Shown one piece after another: positions 1-6,635 of a stretch of DNA of 13,155 nt. Each line of letters starts with the position of its first letter. Within the stretch, counting starts at the first letter, position 1. The translations under genes were made by a program, and so were the position numbers. The stretch comes from CAYQTO01 sp964420455. Lineage in GTDB: Bacteria; Sumerlaeota; Sumerlaeia; SLMS01. The notes beneath the pieces were generated by a model. That model worked only from the letters and a program-made list of their open reading frames with translations, had not been told where the DNA came from and did not search any database. The stretch lies in contig CAYQTO010000104.1 of assembly GCA_964420455.1 (NCBI GenBank), positions 1 to 13,155 on the forward strand, written 5' to 3'.

Positions 1-77
1 TGAACATCGACAACGGTTTCGGGGCAGGCTACCTCGCCGATGCGATCCTCGAGGCGGGCTCCCCCCACTCCCGCTAG
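1..77 (+). CDS. 3' end of a CDS, probably LarB (AIR carboxylase-like, nickel pincer cofactor synthesis)
   Basis: Only the last 24 residues lie in the window, read from base 3 and ending at a TAG at 75-77. The segment NIDNGFGAGYLA resembles the conserved C-terminal stretch that I recall from LarB, the PurE-like enzyme that carboxylates and hydrolyses nicotinic acid adenine dinucleotide for the nickel pincer cofactor. The tail after it (ADAILEAGSPHSR) is not diagnostic. The family call rests on one short motif and is tentative; a different PurE-like protein remains possible. The next gene starts about 190 bases on, and I see no clear terminator between them. Confidence 0.45.
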   Translation, partial: NIDNGFGAGYLADAILEAGSPHSR

Positions 78-271
78 TCCAAACCGGCGCCTGCAACTTG
101 CAGTCCGCTACCGGCCGACCATGCTTGCCTCCGTCAACCCCTTGATCGACACTTCGGGCTGCTCCAACGGCCCTGCCGAAATCCCAGCTCAACGGAACCC
201 TCCCTCCCGTGGTCGTAGGCCATAACCAGATCGATGCGACATTGATGTCTCGCGTGGTGGGAATGGCAGTC

Positions 272-1762
272 ATGCCGCGCGATTTCACCCTCGTGGAGGA
301 CCGCCAGAAGGCGCTTCTCGACGGGGTGAGTTGGCGCCGCCGCCGGTTCATCTTCCAGGTGCTTGACGATTCCTCGGGCGAAGCCCGCCAGGAAGCCCTC
401 TGCCTCAACGAGATCACCATCGACTCGCACTCCCCCGCCACCATCGCCCCCCAACTCGCCGCTCATTTTCCCGGCATGAGCGAGCTCGAGGAAATCCAGA
501 ACGCTTATTGGGCGACCACCTTTGCTTCCGGCGCCATCCGTGGCGAGGCCGGCGTCCGCCAGTCACGCCTCTACGCCAATTGCTCCGCGATTCTCCTGGG
601 CGATCCAGATACCCACGCCGCTGCCATGCTGGCCCGCCTCGCCGACATCGAACGGACCAACACCCGCCCCGACACCAACGATCCCCTCCTCGATCCCCTC
701 GAGCCGGTCTTTGTCGACCTCCACGACGGCGCCTTTGGCCTTGCCCGTTACCTTCCCGCCTTCCCCGTCTCCCGGCTCGTCCAATCCTCCGCCGAAATCC
801 TCGCCGCCACCAACGGCGGCTACTTCCTCAACTTCCCCGAGGAGTACGACGACGGCGTCTCCCCCCTTCACCTCCCCGTTGGAGGACACATCATCGACGG
901 CCGCCTGGTGGTGCCCCCCTGGCTCGCACGCCCCGGCATCATCGGCGTCGACGACGACCGCCTCGAGACCGGCATCTTCGGGCCCTCGGATATCGAGCTC
1001 CTCCTTGAAGACCTTCCCCCCGTCCCCCTCCGGACCGTCGCCGAGCGCGCCGCCCACGGCACCGTCTGGCGTCATTTCGAACCCCGCCCCGCGGTGTCCG
1101 ACAACACCCTCGCCGCAGTCCGCTTCTGTGCCGCTTACCCGGTCGACGCCTCCCGGGCCCCGGAAACCGGTCGGCCCCCCTTTGGCGGCGCGACGGTCTT
1201 CCTCGGCGGCGAACACGCCCGAGCGGTCCTCGATGCCGCAGGTCCTTCCCCTCCCGTGCACCTCCGCCTGAGGGTCGACCGCTTCGCCCAACCCCACTGG
1301 ATGGTCTCCGCCGGGCCCCTTCTTCTCGTCGACGGCCGGCCGGTCGAAAGCCAGGCCCTCCTCGCCCCCGAACACGCCGGCGAGTTCCACCCCGACGGCC
1401 CTGCACCCACCCGCTTTCCCTACGACGCCGATCGCACCCGCGCCCCCCGCACCGCCCTCGGCACCCTGCCCTCCGGCGGCCTCAAGCTCCTCGTTGTCGA
1501 CGGACGACGCCCCGCCGAACATAGCTGCGGCCTCACCCTCGAAGGCATGGCCCACCTCGCCCAGCTCACGGGATGCGAGACCGCCATCAACCTCGACGGA
1601 GGTGGCTCCTCCGTCCTCGCCGTCGAGGGCGCCGGCCCCGAGGACATGCTCGCCGAGAACGCCCCCCACGGACTCGTCAACCTCCCCTCGGACAAGGGAG
1701 GCACCGAGCGGATCGTCCCGCTCTTCCTTACCGTTCGCGCCCGGGAGACCCACCCCTCATGA
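272..1762 (+). CDS. Phosphodiester glycosidase family (NAGPA domain) protein without signal peptide
   Basis: The C-terminal two thirds match the NAGPA / phosphodiester glycosidase fold, named for the enzyme that uncovers mannose 6-phosphate by removing GlcNAc from a phosphodiester. In a 496-residue product I see TNGGYF near 180-185, SAGPLLLVDGR near 346-356, RTALGTL near 393, a glycine-rich NLDGGGSS near 440-447 and a closing beta-strand KGGTERIVPLFLTV. The substrate cannot be named. The first 150 or so residues match nothing I recognise. There is no signal peptide or membrane segment, which is odd because many bacterial members are exported. I prefer the ATG at 272: a GGGAA lies about 8 bases upstream, and the C-ending codon bias of the gene begins there. 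Alternatives in frame are GTG 209, ATG 245 and ATG 263. The stop overlaps the next start as ATGA, so the two are probably co-translated. Confidence 0.82.
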   Translation: MPRDFTLVEDRQKALLDGVSWRRRRFIFQVLDDSSGEARQEALCLNEITIDSHSPATIAPQLAAHFPGMSELEEIQNAYWATTFASGAIRGEAGVRQSRLYANCSAILLGDPDTHAAAMLARLADIERTNTRPDTNDPLLDPLEPVFVDLHDGAFGLARYLPAFPVSRLVQSSAEILAATNGGYFLNFPEEYDDGVSPLHLPVGGHIIDGRLVVPPWLARPGIIGVDDDRLETGIFGPSDIELLLEDLPPVPLRTVAERAAHGTVWRHFEPRPAVSDNTLAAVRFCAAYPVDASRAPETGRPPFGGATVFLGGEHARAVLDAAGPSPPVHLRLRVDRFAQPHWMVSAGPLLLVDGRPVESQALLAPEHAGEFHPDGPAPTRFPYDADRTRAPRTALGTLPSGGLKLLVVDGRRPAEHSCGLTLEGMAHLAQLTGCETAINLDGGGSSVLAVEGAGPEDMLAENAPHGLVNLPSDKGGTERIVPLFLTVRARETHPS

Positions 1763-2355
1763 GACTGTTTGGAAAAAAGAAGCCGGAGAAAACCCAGCTC
1801 GAAGCCCTCGTCGACAACAACATGCACCAGGTCCTCCGCGATGCGCGCCGCGATGCCGGGCTCCGAATCAAGGAGGTTGGCGAGGCCAAGTTCTTCGAAG
1901 AAGTCATGAATGCCTTCGACGAGACCACCGTCCGCATCCCCTACAACATGGACGATGTGGAGTACCGGGTCATGGGCGGCGATGGCGGAGACGGCGGCGA
2001 CGTCGTTCTGTACTTCCGCGTCAAAGGAAACGGAGGACTGTTCAAGTATCTCGCAGGCAACTACAAGATCAAGGGCACCCTCGGCCTCGAAAGCAAGGAG
2101 CTCATTTACCTCCACTATCGCGCCGGCCAGTTCACCCGGCCCGAGGATGTGCTCCGCCTCTTCTACCAGGACGTCGACACCCTCCGCGCCTTCCTCCAGC
2201 ATGTCCATTCCCTCATGGAACCGCACCGCAACGAGCTCCGCCTCTCCCTCACCCACATGTTGTCCGAGGAGCAGGTGGAAGCCAGCGCCGCACAAAGCCT
2301 CGAAGACGGGCTCAAGAAGCTCGGCTTTTCCAAGCGCGCCGGCAAGGACGCGTAG
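1759..2355 (+). CDS. Hypothetical protein, 198 aa, coupled to the glycosidase gene
   Basis: I do not recognise this protein. It opens with a basic stretch (MRLFGKKKPEK), has no signal peptide or membrane segment and should be a cytoplasmic alpha/beta protein. A Gly-Asp run, GGDGGDGGD, sits near residues 73-81, followed by beta-strand-like VVLYFRVKG and KYLAGNYKIKGTLGL, then a helical C-terminal half rich in charged residues (RPEDVLRLFYQDVDTLRAFLQHVHSL). It ends in a basic tail. The ATG lies inside the stop of the preceding gene (ATGA overlap), with GGGAG about 11 bases upstream. The coupling suggests that it acts with the NAGPA-like protein, but that is inference. It is certainly coding: the C-ending codon bias continues through it and no competing frame fits as well. 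Confidence 0.8.
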   Translation: MRLFGKKKPEKTQLEALVDNNMHQVLRDARRDAGLRIKEVGEAKFFEEVMNAFDETTVRIPYNMDDVEYRVMGGDGGDGGDVVLYFRVKGNGGLFKYLAGNYKIKGTLGLESKELIYLHYRAGQFTRPEDVLRLFYQDVDTLRAFLQHVHSLMEPHRNELRLSLTHMLSEEQVEASAAQSLEDGLKKLGFSKRAGKDA

Positions 2356-2396
2356 GAGCAGGCCTCCGAACAGCGTCGGCACACCCCGGACCCTTC

Positions 2397-2407
2397 GTAT
2401 AGACACC
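2397..2407 (+). repeat. Boundary motif copy 1: GTATAGACACC
   Basis: This AT-rich island sits in the 87-base gap between two plus-strand genes. The same 11 bases occur as the reverse complement at 5194-5204, and the TGTATAGACA core recurs at 6710-6719. It lies 36 bases before the ATG at 2443, so a promoter -10-like role (TATAGA) is possible. I see no matching -35. Confidence 0.4.
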
Positions 2408-2422
2408 TGTCTTTGCGGACAG
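2407..2422 (+). promoter_or_regulatory. Small hairpin in the leader of the membrane protein gene
   Basis: CTGTC and GACAG form a 5-bp stem around a 6-base loop, 20 bases before the ATG at 2443 and directly after the GTATAGACACC motif. No run of T follows, so it is not a convincing terminator. It may only be chance. It matters because the gene behind it has no visible Shine-Dalgarno sequence. Confidence 0.2.
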
Positions 2423-2442
2423 CCTTGAAAAAGCCGATCCCC

Positions 2443-3372
2443 ATGGGTGCCACGCTCCGCGATTTCCTTTGCGACCTGTTCGCCCTCTGGGGCTGGAGCG
2501 ACGAGGCGGCCTGGAACCGCCGGTTCCTTCGCATCGCCCTCGGCCGACGGCCGGAAAGCCTCCTGGTGCTGGCCGGGCTGCTCGCGTTCCTCGTCGCCCT
2601 CTTCCAGCAAACGGTCCAGGCCCTGCTCCTTCGCTTCCTTCCACCGGGCGGGATCTTCTCATCACAGATCTTCCTGGTGCTCCTGCTGCTCGGTCTCCCG
2701 ATCGCCCCCTTCCTCGTCTGGGCCACCCTGCTGCGTACCTTCACCCGCACGCCGGTCGCGGAACTCCGCGAGCGCCTCCAGATGAGGGACGACCCAGCGG
2801 AAATCCTGCGCCGCCTCTCGGTCTCCCTTCTCCTCCTTGTCGCGGCCGCCATGCTGCTCGGCCAGCGCCTGCTCGTCCTCGGCTCCCTCCTCGCGAGGGC
2901 AGACTGGAGCATCCCCGGCCAAGTGCTGGCCTGCTTCGCCGGCCTCCTCGGACACATGAGTCACCTTGCGATCGCGGGCGACCCTCGCGGAATCCTCGTG
3001 CTCGAAGCCCCCGCCGATGTGTTCGCCGTCGTCCTCACGGACCTTGTCGACACGGTATTGTATATACTTGGATTCGGAGCGATGCTCCTCCTGCTATCAG
3101 CGGCTTCCCTGCCAAGGCTGTCAGGTCCTTGCCGGGCCGCTCTGGTGGCCGCCTTCATCCTTACCCCGATCCTCCTCTCGGGGTTGGGATCCCTCCTGGC
3201 TGGTCTCCTCATTGCCCTGCTTGCGGCGGTGGAATCAACGGGCAGGCTCCAGGCAATGGCCCTGAGCGTTGCCACGATGGTGTTCCATGGAGCCCACCTC
3301 CCCCTTTTCCTCGCTGCCTGGTGGGTTCACCGGTGGCTGTATCGATGGGCAGTGGGGACGGAGGAGGGCTGA
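2443..3372 (+). CDS. Hypothetical polytopic inner-membrane protein
   Basis: I do not recognise a family. The 309-residue product has about six or seven hydrophobic segments, near 38-56, 75-97, 125-147, 157-175, 203-222, 231-262 and 272-294. Between the second and third lies a charged cytoplasmic-type loop, TPVAELRERLQMRDDPAEILRRL. A short amphipathic N-terminus (MGATLRDFLCDLFALWGWSDEAAWNRR) precedes the first segment. The layout resembles Yip1/RDD-like multi-span proteins, but no signature motif supports a name. The start is the first ATG in frame. An upstream TTG at 2413 is possible. Neither has a good ribosome binding site, so translation may rely on something else. The gene converges with the pseudopilin gene, with about 56 bases between their stops. 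Confidence 0.72.
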   Translation: MGATLRDFLCDLFALWGWSDEAAWNRRFLRIALGRRPESLLVLAGLLAFLVALFQQTVQALLLRFLPPGGIFSSQIFLVLLLLGLPIAPFLVWATLLRTFTRTPVAELRERLQMRDDPAEILRRLSVSLLLLVAAAMLLGQRLLVLGSLLARADWSIPGQVLACFAGLLGHMSHLAIAGDPRGILVLEAPADVFAVVLTDLVDTVLYILGFGAMLLLLSAASLPRLSGPCRAALVAAFILTPILLSGLGSLLAGLLIALLAAVESTGRLQAMALSVATMVFHGAHLPLFLAAWWVHRWLYRWAVGTEEG

Positions 3373-3373
3373 A

Positions 3374-3391
3374 CCCGCCCCCGTCGGCGGG
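3374..3391 (+). terminator. Possible weak terminator after the membrane protein gene
   Basis: CCCGCC and GGCGGG pair as a 6-bp stem with a 6-base loop, just after the stop at 3370-3372. A pyrimidine-rich, T-containing stretch (TCCTTGTCTATCTATC) starts about 8 bases downstream, which is too far for a textbook intrinsic terminator. Confidence 0.3.
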
Positions 3392-3403
3392 AACGGGTGT
3401 CCT

Positions 3404-3421
3404 TGTCTATCTATCTATACA
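3404..3421. repeat. Boundary motif copy 2: expanded tetranucleotide form TGTCTATCTATCTATACA
   Basis: Here the TGTCTATACA core seen at 6710-6719 is expanded by two extra CTAT units. It lies between two convergent genes, where no promoter is needed, so a -10 role alone cannot explain the motif family. Short tetranucleotide repeats of this kind can change length by replication slippage. Confidence 0.5.
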
Positions 3422-3422
3422 T

Positions 3423-3438
3423 TGGTCTCTAGAGACCA
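3423..3438. repeat. 16-bp perfect palindrome TGGTCTCTAGAGACCA
   Basis: The sequence equals its own reverse complement over all 16 bases. Its centre falls in the stop codon (TAG at 3431-3429, minus strand) of the pseudopilin gene. A loopless palindrome is a poor hairpin in RNA, but it is a typical shape for a dimeric protein site or a cruciform. Confidence 0.6.
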
Positions 3439-3959
3439 TCGCTCGAGCGATAGAGGTCTCCCGCGCTGATGGTGCCATTGGTCGCGTCGTAGGGAAGGAG
3501 GTTGGTCGCCTCGTCCTTGCCCGGGTAGAAGGCGATCTCGGCGCGGTCGATGTTCGGAATGCGGTCGGGGCCGTCGCTGTGGAGGAGCCAGCGGGAGGCG
3601 TTCTCGAGCGGGGTGGCCCCGTAGGCATACATGCCGGTGCTCCAGGGGCCGGGCCCAAAGCCGTGCTCGGGCTTGAAGGGATCGCGGGGGATCGTCGTCA
3701 GGTAGGCGACCGGGGTCGTCAGCGGGATGAAGCGTCGAAAGCGTTCGGGCAGGCCTGGGGGCACCGGCGGATACTCGTTGAGGTCCGCGTGGTAGGCCTC
3801 GAGGGCGACGGAGATCGTCCGCAGGTCGGAGCGCACGGCGGAAACCTTCGCCCGGGTCTGGCTCTCCAGGTAGTTTGGCAGGGCGATTGCCGCCAGGATG
3901 CTGATCACCGAGACCACGACAAGCATCTCGATCAGGCTGAAGGCGCGTTGAGGGTTCAT
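3429..3959 (-). CDS. Type II secretion / type IV pilus-like pseudopilin
   Basis: The N-terminus MNPQRA|FSLIEMLVVVSVISILAAIALPN is a class III prepilin signal: a short basic leader, a cleavage site before Phe, Glu at mature position 5 and about 20 hydrophobic residues. The residue before the cut is Ala instead of the usual Gly. The body (LESQTRAKVSAVRSDLRTISVALEAYHADLNEYPP) is GspG-like, followed by LTTPVAYLTTIPRDPF and a C-terminal region with IPNIDRAEIAFYPG. At 176 residues it is somewhat longer than GspG. In Planctomycetes-like genomes such proteins are often orphan pseudopilins with no secretion cluster nearby, and none is visible here. The start has a strong AAGGAGG about 9 bases upstream. 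It overlaps the end of the LTxxQ gene by ATGA and should be co-translated with it. Confidence 0.9.
   Translation of the reverse strand: MNPQRAFSLIEMLVVVSVISILAAIALPNYLESQTRAKVSAVRSDLRTISVALEAYHADLNEYPPVPPGLPERFRRFIPLTTPVAYLTTIPRDPFKPEHGFGPGPWSTGMYAYGATPLENASRWLLHSDGPDRIPNIDRAEIAFYPGKDEATNLLPYDATNGTISAGDLYRSSDGL
3438..3451. repeat. 14-bp perfect palindrome ATCGCTCGAGCGAT, abutting the previous one
   Basis: This is a second perfect self-complementary sequence sharing base 3438 with the first. It encodes the last residues (RSSDG) of the pseudopilin on the minus strand. Each is a plausible chance event on its own; the direct abutment is what draws attention. Confidence 0.55.
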
Positions 3960-4468
3960 GGTTGGGGGCCTCCTTCGGGGCGGGCTCCGGCCATCAGCGA
4001 TCGCGGAGGGCCGGGCAGCGAGTCGGGGTGGCGGGCCAGGCGGCGGACCATCGCCTCCTGATCCTTCGGCGAAAGCTTGCTCATCATGTGCACAAAGATG
4101 CTGTGGTGGATCTCCAGGAGCTCGTTCGAGAGCCGGGCCCGCTGGTCCTCATTGAGGATCCCGGCAATGCGCTCGCCGTGAGCCTCCCGTTCCGCCCGGG
4201 TTTGCCCCCTTGGCGGACCGACCCGCGCAAGCTCCAGCCACTGGCTTGCGGTCAGGTCCAGCTCCTCCATCATCTCCCGCAGGTGTTCCCGCGGGTTCGG
4301 CGGCAGGCCGTTCTGCTCCGTCGCCTCGGGCAGGTGCTCGGGCATCGGCGAGGGATGATACCGCGACCAGGTGGACCACATGCTCGCGCCTCCCACCAAC
4401 AGCAGCGCCGCCGCGAGGACCAGCAGTCCGCGCTTCCTTTGCCGTTTCTCTCGTTCCATTTTGTACAT
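3956..4468 (-). CDS. Small membrane-anchored protein with LTxxQ motif (CpxP/Spy-like, tentative)
   Basis: The 170-residue product begins with a basic stretch (EREKRQRKRG), then one hydrophobic segment near residues 14-30 (LLVLAAALLLVGGASM), giving a signal anchor with the rest outside the cytoplasm. The mature part is helical and charged: REMMEELDLTASQWLEL contains an LTxxQ motif, and ILNEDQRARL and LSPKDQEAMV repeat its spacing loosely. That pattern fits the LTxxQ/CpxP/Spy group of periplasmic stress or metal-sensing proteins, but no metal-binding Cys/His cluster is obvious apart from HHSIFVHMM. The start could be ATG 4468 or ATG 4459; neither has a strong ribosome site. Overlap with the pseudopilin start implies joint expression. 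Function is not established. Confidence 0.65.
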   Translation of the reverse strand: MYKMEREKRQRKRGLLVLAAALLLVGGASMWSTWSRYHPSPMPEHLPEATEQNGLPPNPREHLREMMEELDLTASQWLELARVGPPRGQTRAEREAHGERIAGILNEDQRARLSNELLEIHHSIFVHMMSKLSPKDQEAMVRRLARHPDSLPGPPRSLMAGARPEGGPQP

Positions 4469-4560
4469 CCGCGGGGAGGATCGTTCGGTATCGACCGGGG
4501 GTGCAGGGACCATGGCACTGGAAACAGCCGGGTTGGCACCACCGTCGCCGCCATGGCCAT

Positions 4561-5253
4561 CTATACGGGCAAGACGGGGGCCGGTTCCCACCGGAGGTGG
4601 ACGCAGGAACCCGGAGCGGCCGCCAGCGCCGCCCCATGCATCCCATTGATGGCGATGTCGAAAAGCGCGAGCCCATCGCGGGGCTCGTCGCGGCACCACG
4701 GCGCGGCCTCGCGGTGGGCCGCGAGCCCCTCGCCGATGCCCTGGCCGGTCGCCTTGAGGAACGCCTCCATGCGGGTCCACAGGCGGAAGAATTCGCGGCG
4801 CCGGGCATCTGGAGGTAGGCCCATCAGCCGCCCGAGTTCCTCCGCGGGGAGGAAGCGGCGGCCGAGGCGCTCCATCCCGACGCTCCGCCATTGCTCCACG
4901 TCGATGCCCACCCGCGGCTGGTCGCTGATGGCAACCAGGGCCCAGCGACCCGAATCCGCGCCGTTGAAGGCCGGACCGCCGGCTGCGAGGCAGGGCTTGC
5001 CGTGGGCGCCGCTGACAATCGGGACATGGCCCGGGGAACAACCGAGGCGACGCCCGAGCTCGCGCCGGACGAGACCGCGCCGCAGCACGAACGCCCGGCG
5101 CCGGTCCGCCCGGCCAAGCGACACGGCCCGCGCCCGGTCTTCCTCCGCAAGGCACGCCTCCGCCGCCGCCACCTGCTCCTCACCCGCTGAGATGGTGTCT
5201 ATACACCACACGTCAACGGGAATTGCCATCGGGTCCTTGTCGCCATCGGTCAT
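4561..5253 (-). CDS. 4'-phosphopantetheinyl transferase superfamily protein, motifs altered
   Basis: This looks like a Sfp/HetI-type transferase, which moves phosphopantetheine from CoA to a serine of carrier proteins. In the 230-residue product GKPCL is near 85-89, VGIDVE near 115-120 with the two metal-binding acids intact, and WTRMEAFLKATGQGI near 159-173 with the catalytic Glu and later Lys present. Two usual features are changed. The F-N-x-S-H-S motif reads FNGADS, losing the His that contacts CoA, and the Lys before Glu in WTxKEA is Met. It may still be active with altered binding, or it may be degenerating. I take ATG 5253, with AAGGAAG about 10 bases upstream; GTG 5280 and ATG 5229 are alternatives. 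No polyketide or peptide synthetase gene is nearby. Confidence 0.8.
   Translation of the reverse strand: MTDGDKDPMAIPVDVWCIDTISAGEEQVAAAEACLAEEDRARAVSLGRADRRRAFVLRRGLVRRELGRRLGCSPGHVPIVSGAHGKPCLAAGGPAFNGADSGRWALVAISDQPRVGIDVEQWRSVGMERLGRRFLPAEELGRLMGLPPDARRREFFRLWTRMEAFLKATGQGIGEGLAAHREAAPWCRDEPRDGLALFDIAINGMHGAALAAAPGSCVHLRWEPAPVLPV
5193..5208. repeat. Boundary motif copy 3: inverted repeat TGGTGT-CTAT-ACACCA
   Basis: Six-bp arms flank CTAT. Bases 5194-5204 are the exact reverse complement of 2397-2407. Unlike the others it lies inside a gene, encoding VWCIDT in the N-terminus of the transferase, so it may be coincidence. If the true start were further downstream it would be leader sequence. 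Confidence 0.4.
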
Positions 5254-5319
5254 CCGTTCGAGGCTTCCTTCCTCCCGCACGATCTGCGCGCGGTCTTCCT
5301 TTTATCGTCTTTCTTTATA

Positions 5320-5338
5320 TCTATCTATATAGATAGAC
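5320..5338. repeat. Boundary motif copy 4: 18-bp perfect palindrome TCTATCTATATAGATAGA
   Basis: The 18 bases 5320-5337 equal their own reverse complement. Bases 5328-5338 read TATAGATAGAC, which is the motif core with one added TAGA. It lies between the metallophosphoesterase stop and the transferase start on the minus strand, inside an AT-rich island (about 5301-5338) that contrasts sharply with GC-rich flanks. Confidence 0.55.
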
Positions 5339-5370
5339 GCCGATTGCCGGCGGGCCCCGTTCTCCGGCCC
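5338..5370 (-). terminator. Possible terminator of the metallophosphoesterase gene (two small hairpins)
   Basis: In the minus direction GGGCC/GGCCC (5-bp stem, 9-base loop, 5352-5370) and then CGCCG/CGGCG (5-bp stem, 5-base loop, 5338-5352) follow the stop, and a T-containing stretch TCTATCTATATA comes next. The stems are short, so termination is plausible but not strong. Confidence 0.3.
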
Positions 5371-6617
5371 TAGCCCGTGGAGAAGTCCGCCTCGGCCGGC
5401 GGTGCCGCGGGGGCGAAAAGCGACGACCGGGGGACCACACGCCCCGCCATGACCTCCACCACCGGTGCCCGCAGCGTCAGCAGACACACCTGGGGCGGGC
5501 ACAACACCCTCATGCCACCGCTCGAGACGCCAACGCCATTCGACACGTTCAGCAGGGAATCGCGCCCAACGCGGTACAGGCCGCCGGCGTAGCGCACGCC
5601 GTACGCGGACGGCACAACGACCGGGCCAATGAGGGGAAGGCACACCTGGCCGCCATGGTTGTGGCCGCTGAGGATGAGGGAGGCGCCAGCCCGCGCCGCC
5701 GCCGGGGCGTTGTCCGGCGTATGGCTGAGGAGGATCACCGCATCGCCGGTCTCGCGCCGCACGAGCCGCCGCCAGTCCGGCCGCTCGCCGTTCCAGGGCG
5801 CGTCCGTCCCGGTCAGCACCAGGCGCCGCCCCTCCCGCCGCAGCACCCGCCGTTCTCCCCCGCCAACCCACCTGATCGGCGTCATCGCCAGCGCGTCCCG
5901 CACCCGCCGCGCATTGGTCCAGTAATCGTGGTTTCCCAACACGCAAAACGTCCCGAGTGTGCCACGGAACTTGGCGTGGTATTCAATCGACCGGGCGATG
6001 TCCCGCCGCTTGTCCACGAAGTCCCCCGTGAACACGACGACGTCCGGCGCCAGATGCTGGACGAGTTGGCGCACGCCCTCGAGGTAGTTTTCCATCTCGA
6101 GGCGCTGGCCGAAGTGCACGTCGGAGACCTGGGCGATGGTGAGGCCGTCGAACGCGGCGGCAAGGCCGCTCACGGCGAGCTCCCGCTCCACCAATTGGAG
6201 ATCACCGGTCGTCTCGAAGTGGCGGAGGGCCCGGGGCAGGGCAGGCGGCACCGAGGGCACCGGCGCATCGTGGACGGTCTCCTCGAGCAGGTTGCCGAGC
6301 CGCTCCGGGAGGAAGCGCTCCAGTGCCCAAAGCGTTGTCCGCGCCGCCGCGAAGGCCACAACCCCCGCGATCCCCCCGAACAGCAAAAGCGACAAGTCGT
6401 TCCGGGGGCGCCACGCCAGCGCATCCCCCAAAGCCGGGTGATTCCGAAACGTCACCAGCAACACCACCGGCAACACCACCGATACCCCGAACCACGCCAC
6501 GTGGACCGGAAGCTTCCAGTGGCCGTCCGCGATGCACAGCAGGCGGCGGCTGTACACGAAAAGGAAGACGTGGACGAGCGAGAGGACGAGCAGCGCCGTT
6601 GTGAGGGCGGACAACAT
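5370..6617 (-). CDS. Membrane-anchored metallophosphoesterase (YkuE/YaeI-like)
   Basis: Residues 1-22, 37-57 and 75-95 are hydrophobic and give about three N-terminal membrane spans. From about residue 155 a calcineurin-like phosphoesterase domain follows, with all metal-site blocks present: SDVH (165-168), GDFVD (198-202), GNHDYW (228-233), LSHTPDN (297-303) and SGHNHGGQ (317-324). The end, GGMRVLCPPQVCLLTLR, is typical of the YkuE/YaeI group, whose members act on lipid phosphodiesters or lipid A precursors such as UDP-diacylglucosamine. The exact substrate here is unknown. SDLH reads SDVH, which is a mild change. At 415 residues it is longer than the soluble members because of the membrane part. 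The start ATG has a weak ribosome site, and a hairpin lies just upstream. It could lead a unit with the transferase gene, 116 bases downstream. Confidence 0.85.
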   Translation of the reverse strand: MLSALTTALLVLSLVHVFLFVYSRRLLCIADGHWKLPVHVAWFGVSVVLPVVLLVTFRNHPALGDALAWRPRNDLSLLLFGGIAGVVAFAAARTTLWALERFLPERLGNLLEETVHDAPVPSVPPALPRALRHFETTGDLQLVERELAVSGLAAAFDGLTIAQVSDVHFGQRLEMENYLEGVRQLVQHLAPDVVVFTGDFVDKRRDIARSIEYHAKFRGTLGTFCVLGNHDYWTNARRVRDALAMTPIRWVGGGERRVLRREGRRLVLTGTDAPWNGERPDWRRLVRRETGDAVILLSHTPDNAPAAARAGASLILSGHNHGGQVCLPLIGPVVVPSAYGVRYAGGLYRVGRDSLLNVSNGVGVSSGGMRVLCPPQVCLLTLRAPVVEVMAGRVVPRSSLFAPAAPPAEADFSTG

Positions 6618-6635
6618 GGCAGACGCCGGAGCGGG

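Noticed and set aside
78..271. Small open frame 40-225 between larB-like end and the NAGPA-like gene
   Set aside because: It starts inside the upstream gene, has no ribosome site and no family resemblance. I see no convincing promoter, terminator or RNA gene in this gap.
563..1753. Open frame of 396 codons on the minus strand
   Set aside because: It is antisense to the NAGPA-like gene, made of Gly/Glu/Val repeats from mirrored GC-rich codons, and has no recognisable motif.
1420..2610. Minus-strand open frame of 396 codons
   Set aside because: It is a mirror of the NAGPA-like and hypothetical genes, whose codon bias and ATGA overlap are clear on the plus strand.
2469..4061. Open frame of 530 codons on the plus strand
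   Set aside because: It overlaps the membrane protein in another frame and then the pseudopilin on the opposite strand. It has no plausible domain.
4469..5155. Upstream extension of the LTxxQ protein frame to 399 codons
   Set aside because: The added part lies within the transferase gene in another frame and reads as Arg/Pro-rich noise. The signal anchor begins at the ATG near 4468.
3962..5332. Open frame of 456 codons on the plus strand
   Set aside because: It is antisense to the LTxxQ and transferase genes, and is rich in Arg, Pro and Ser with no motif.
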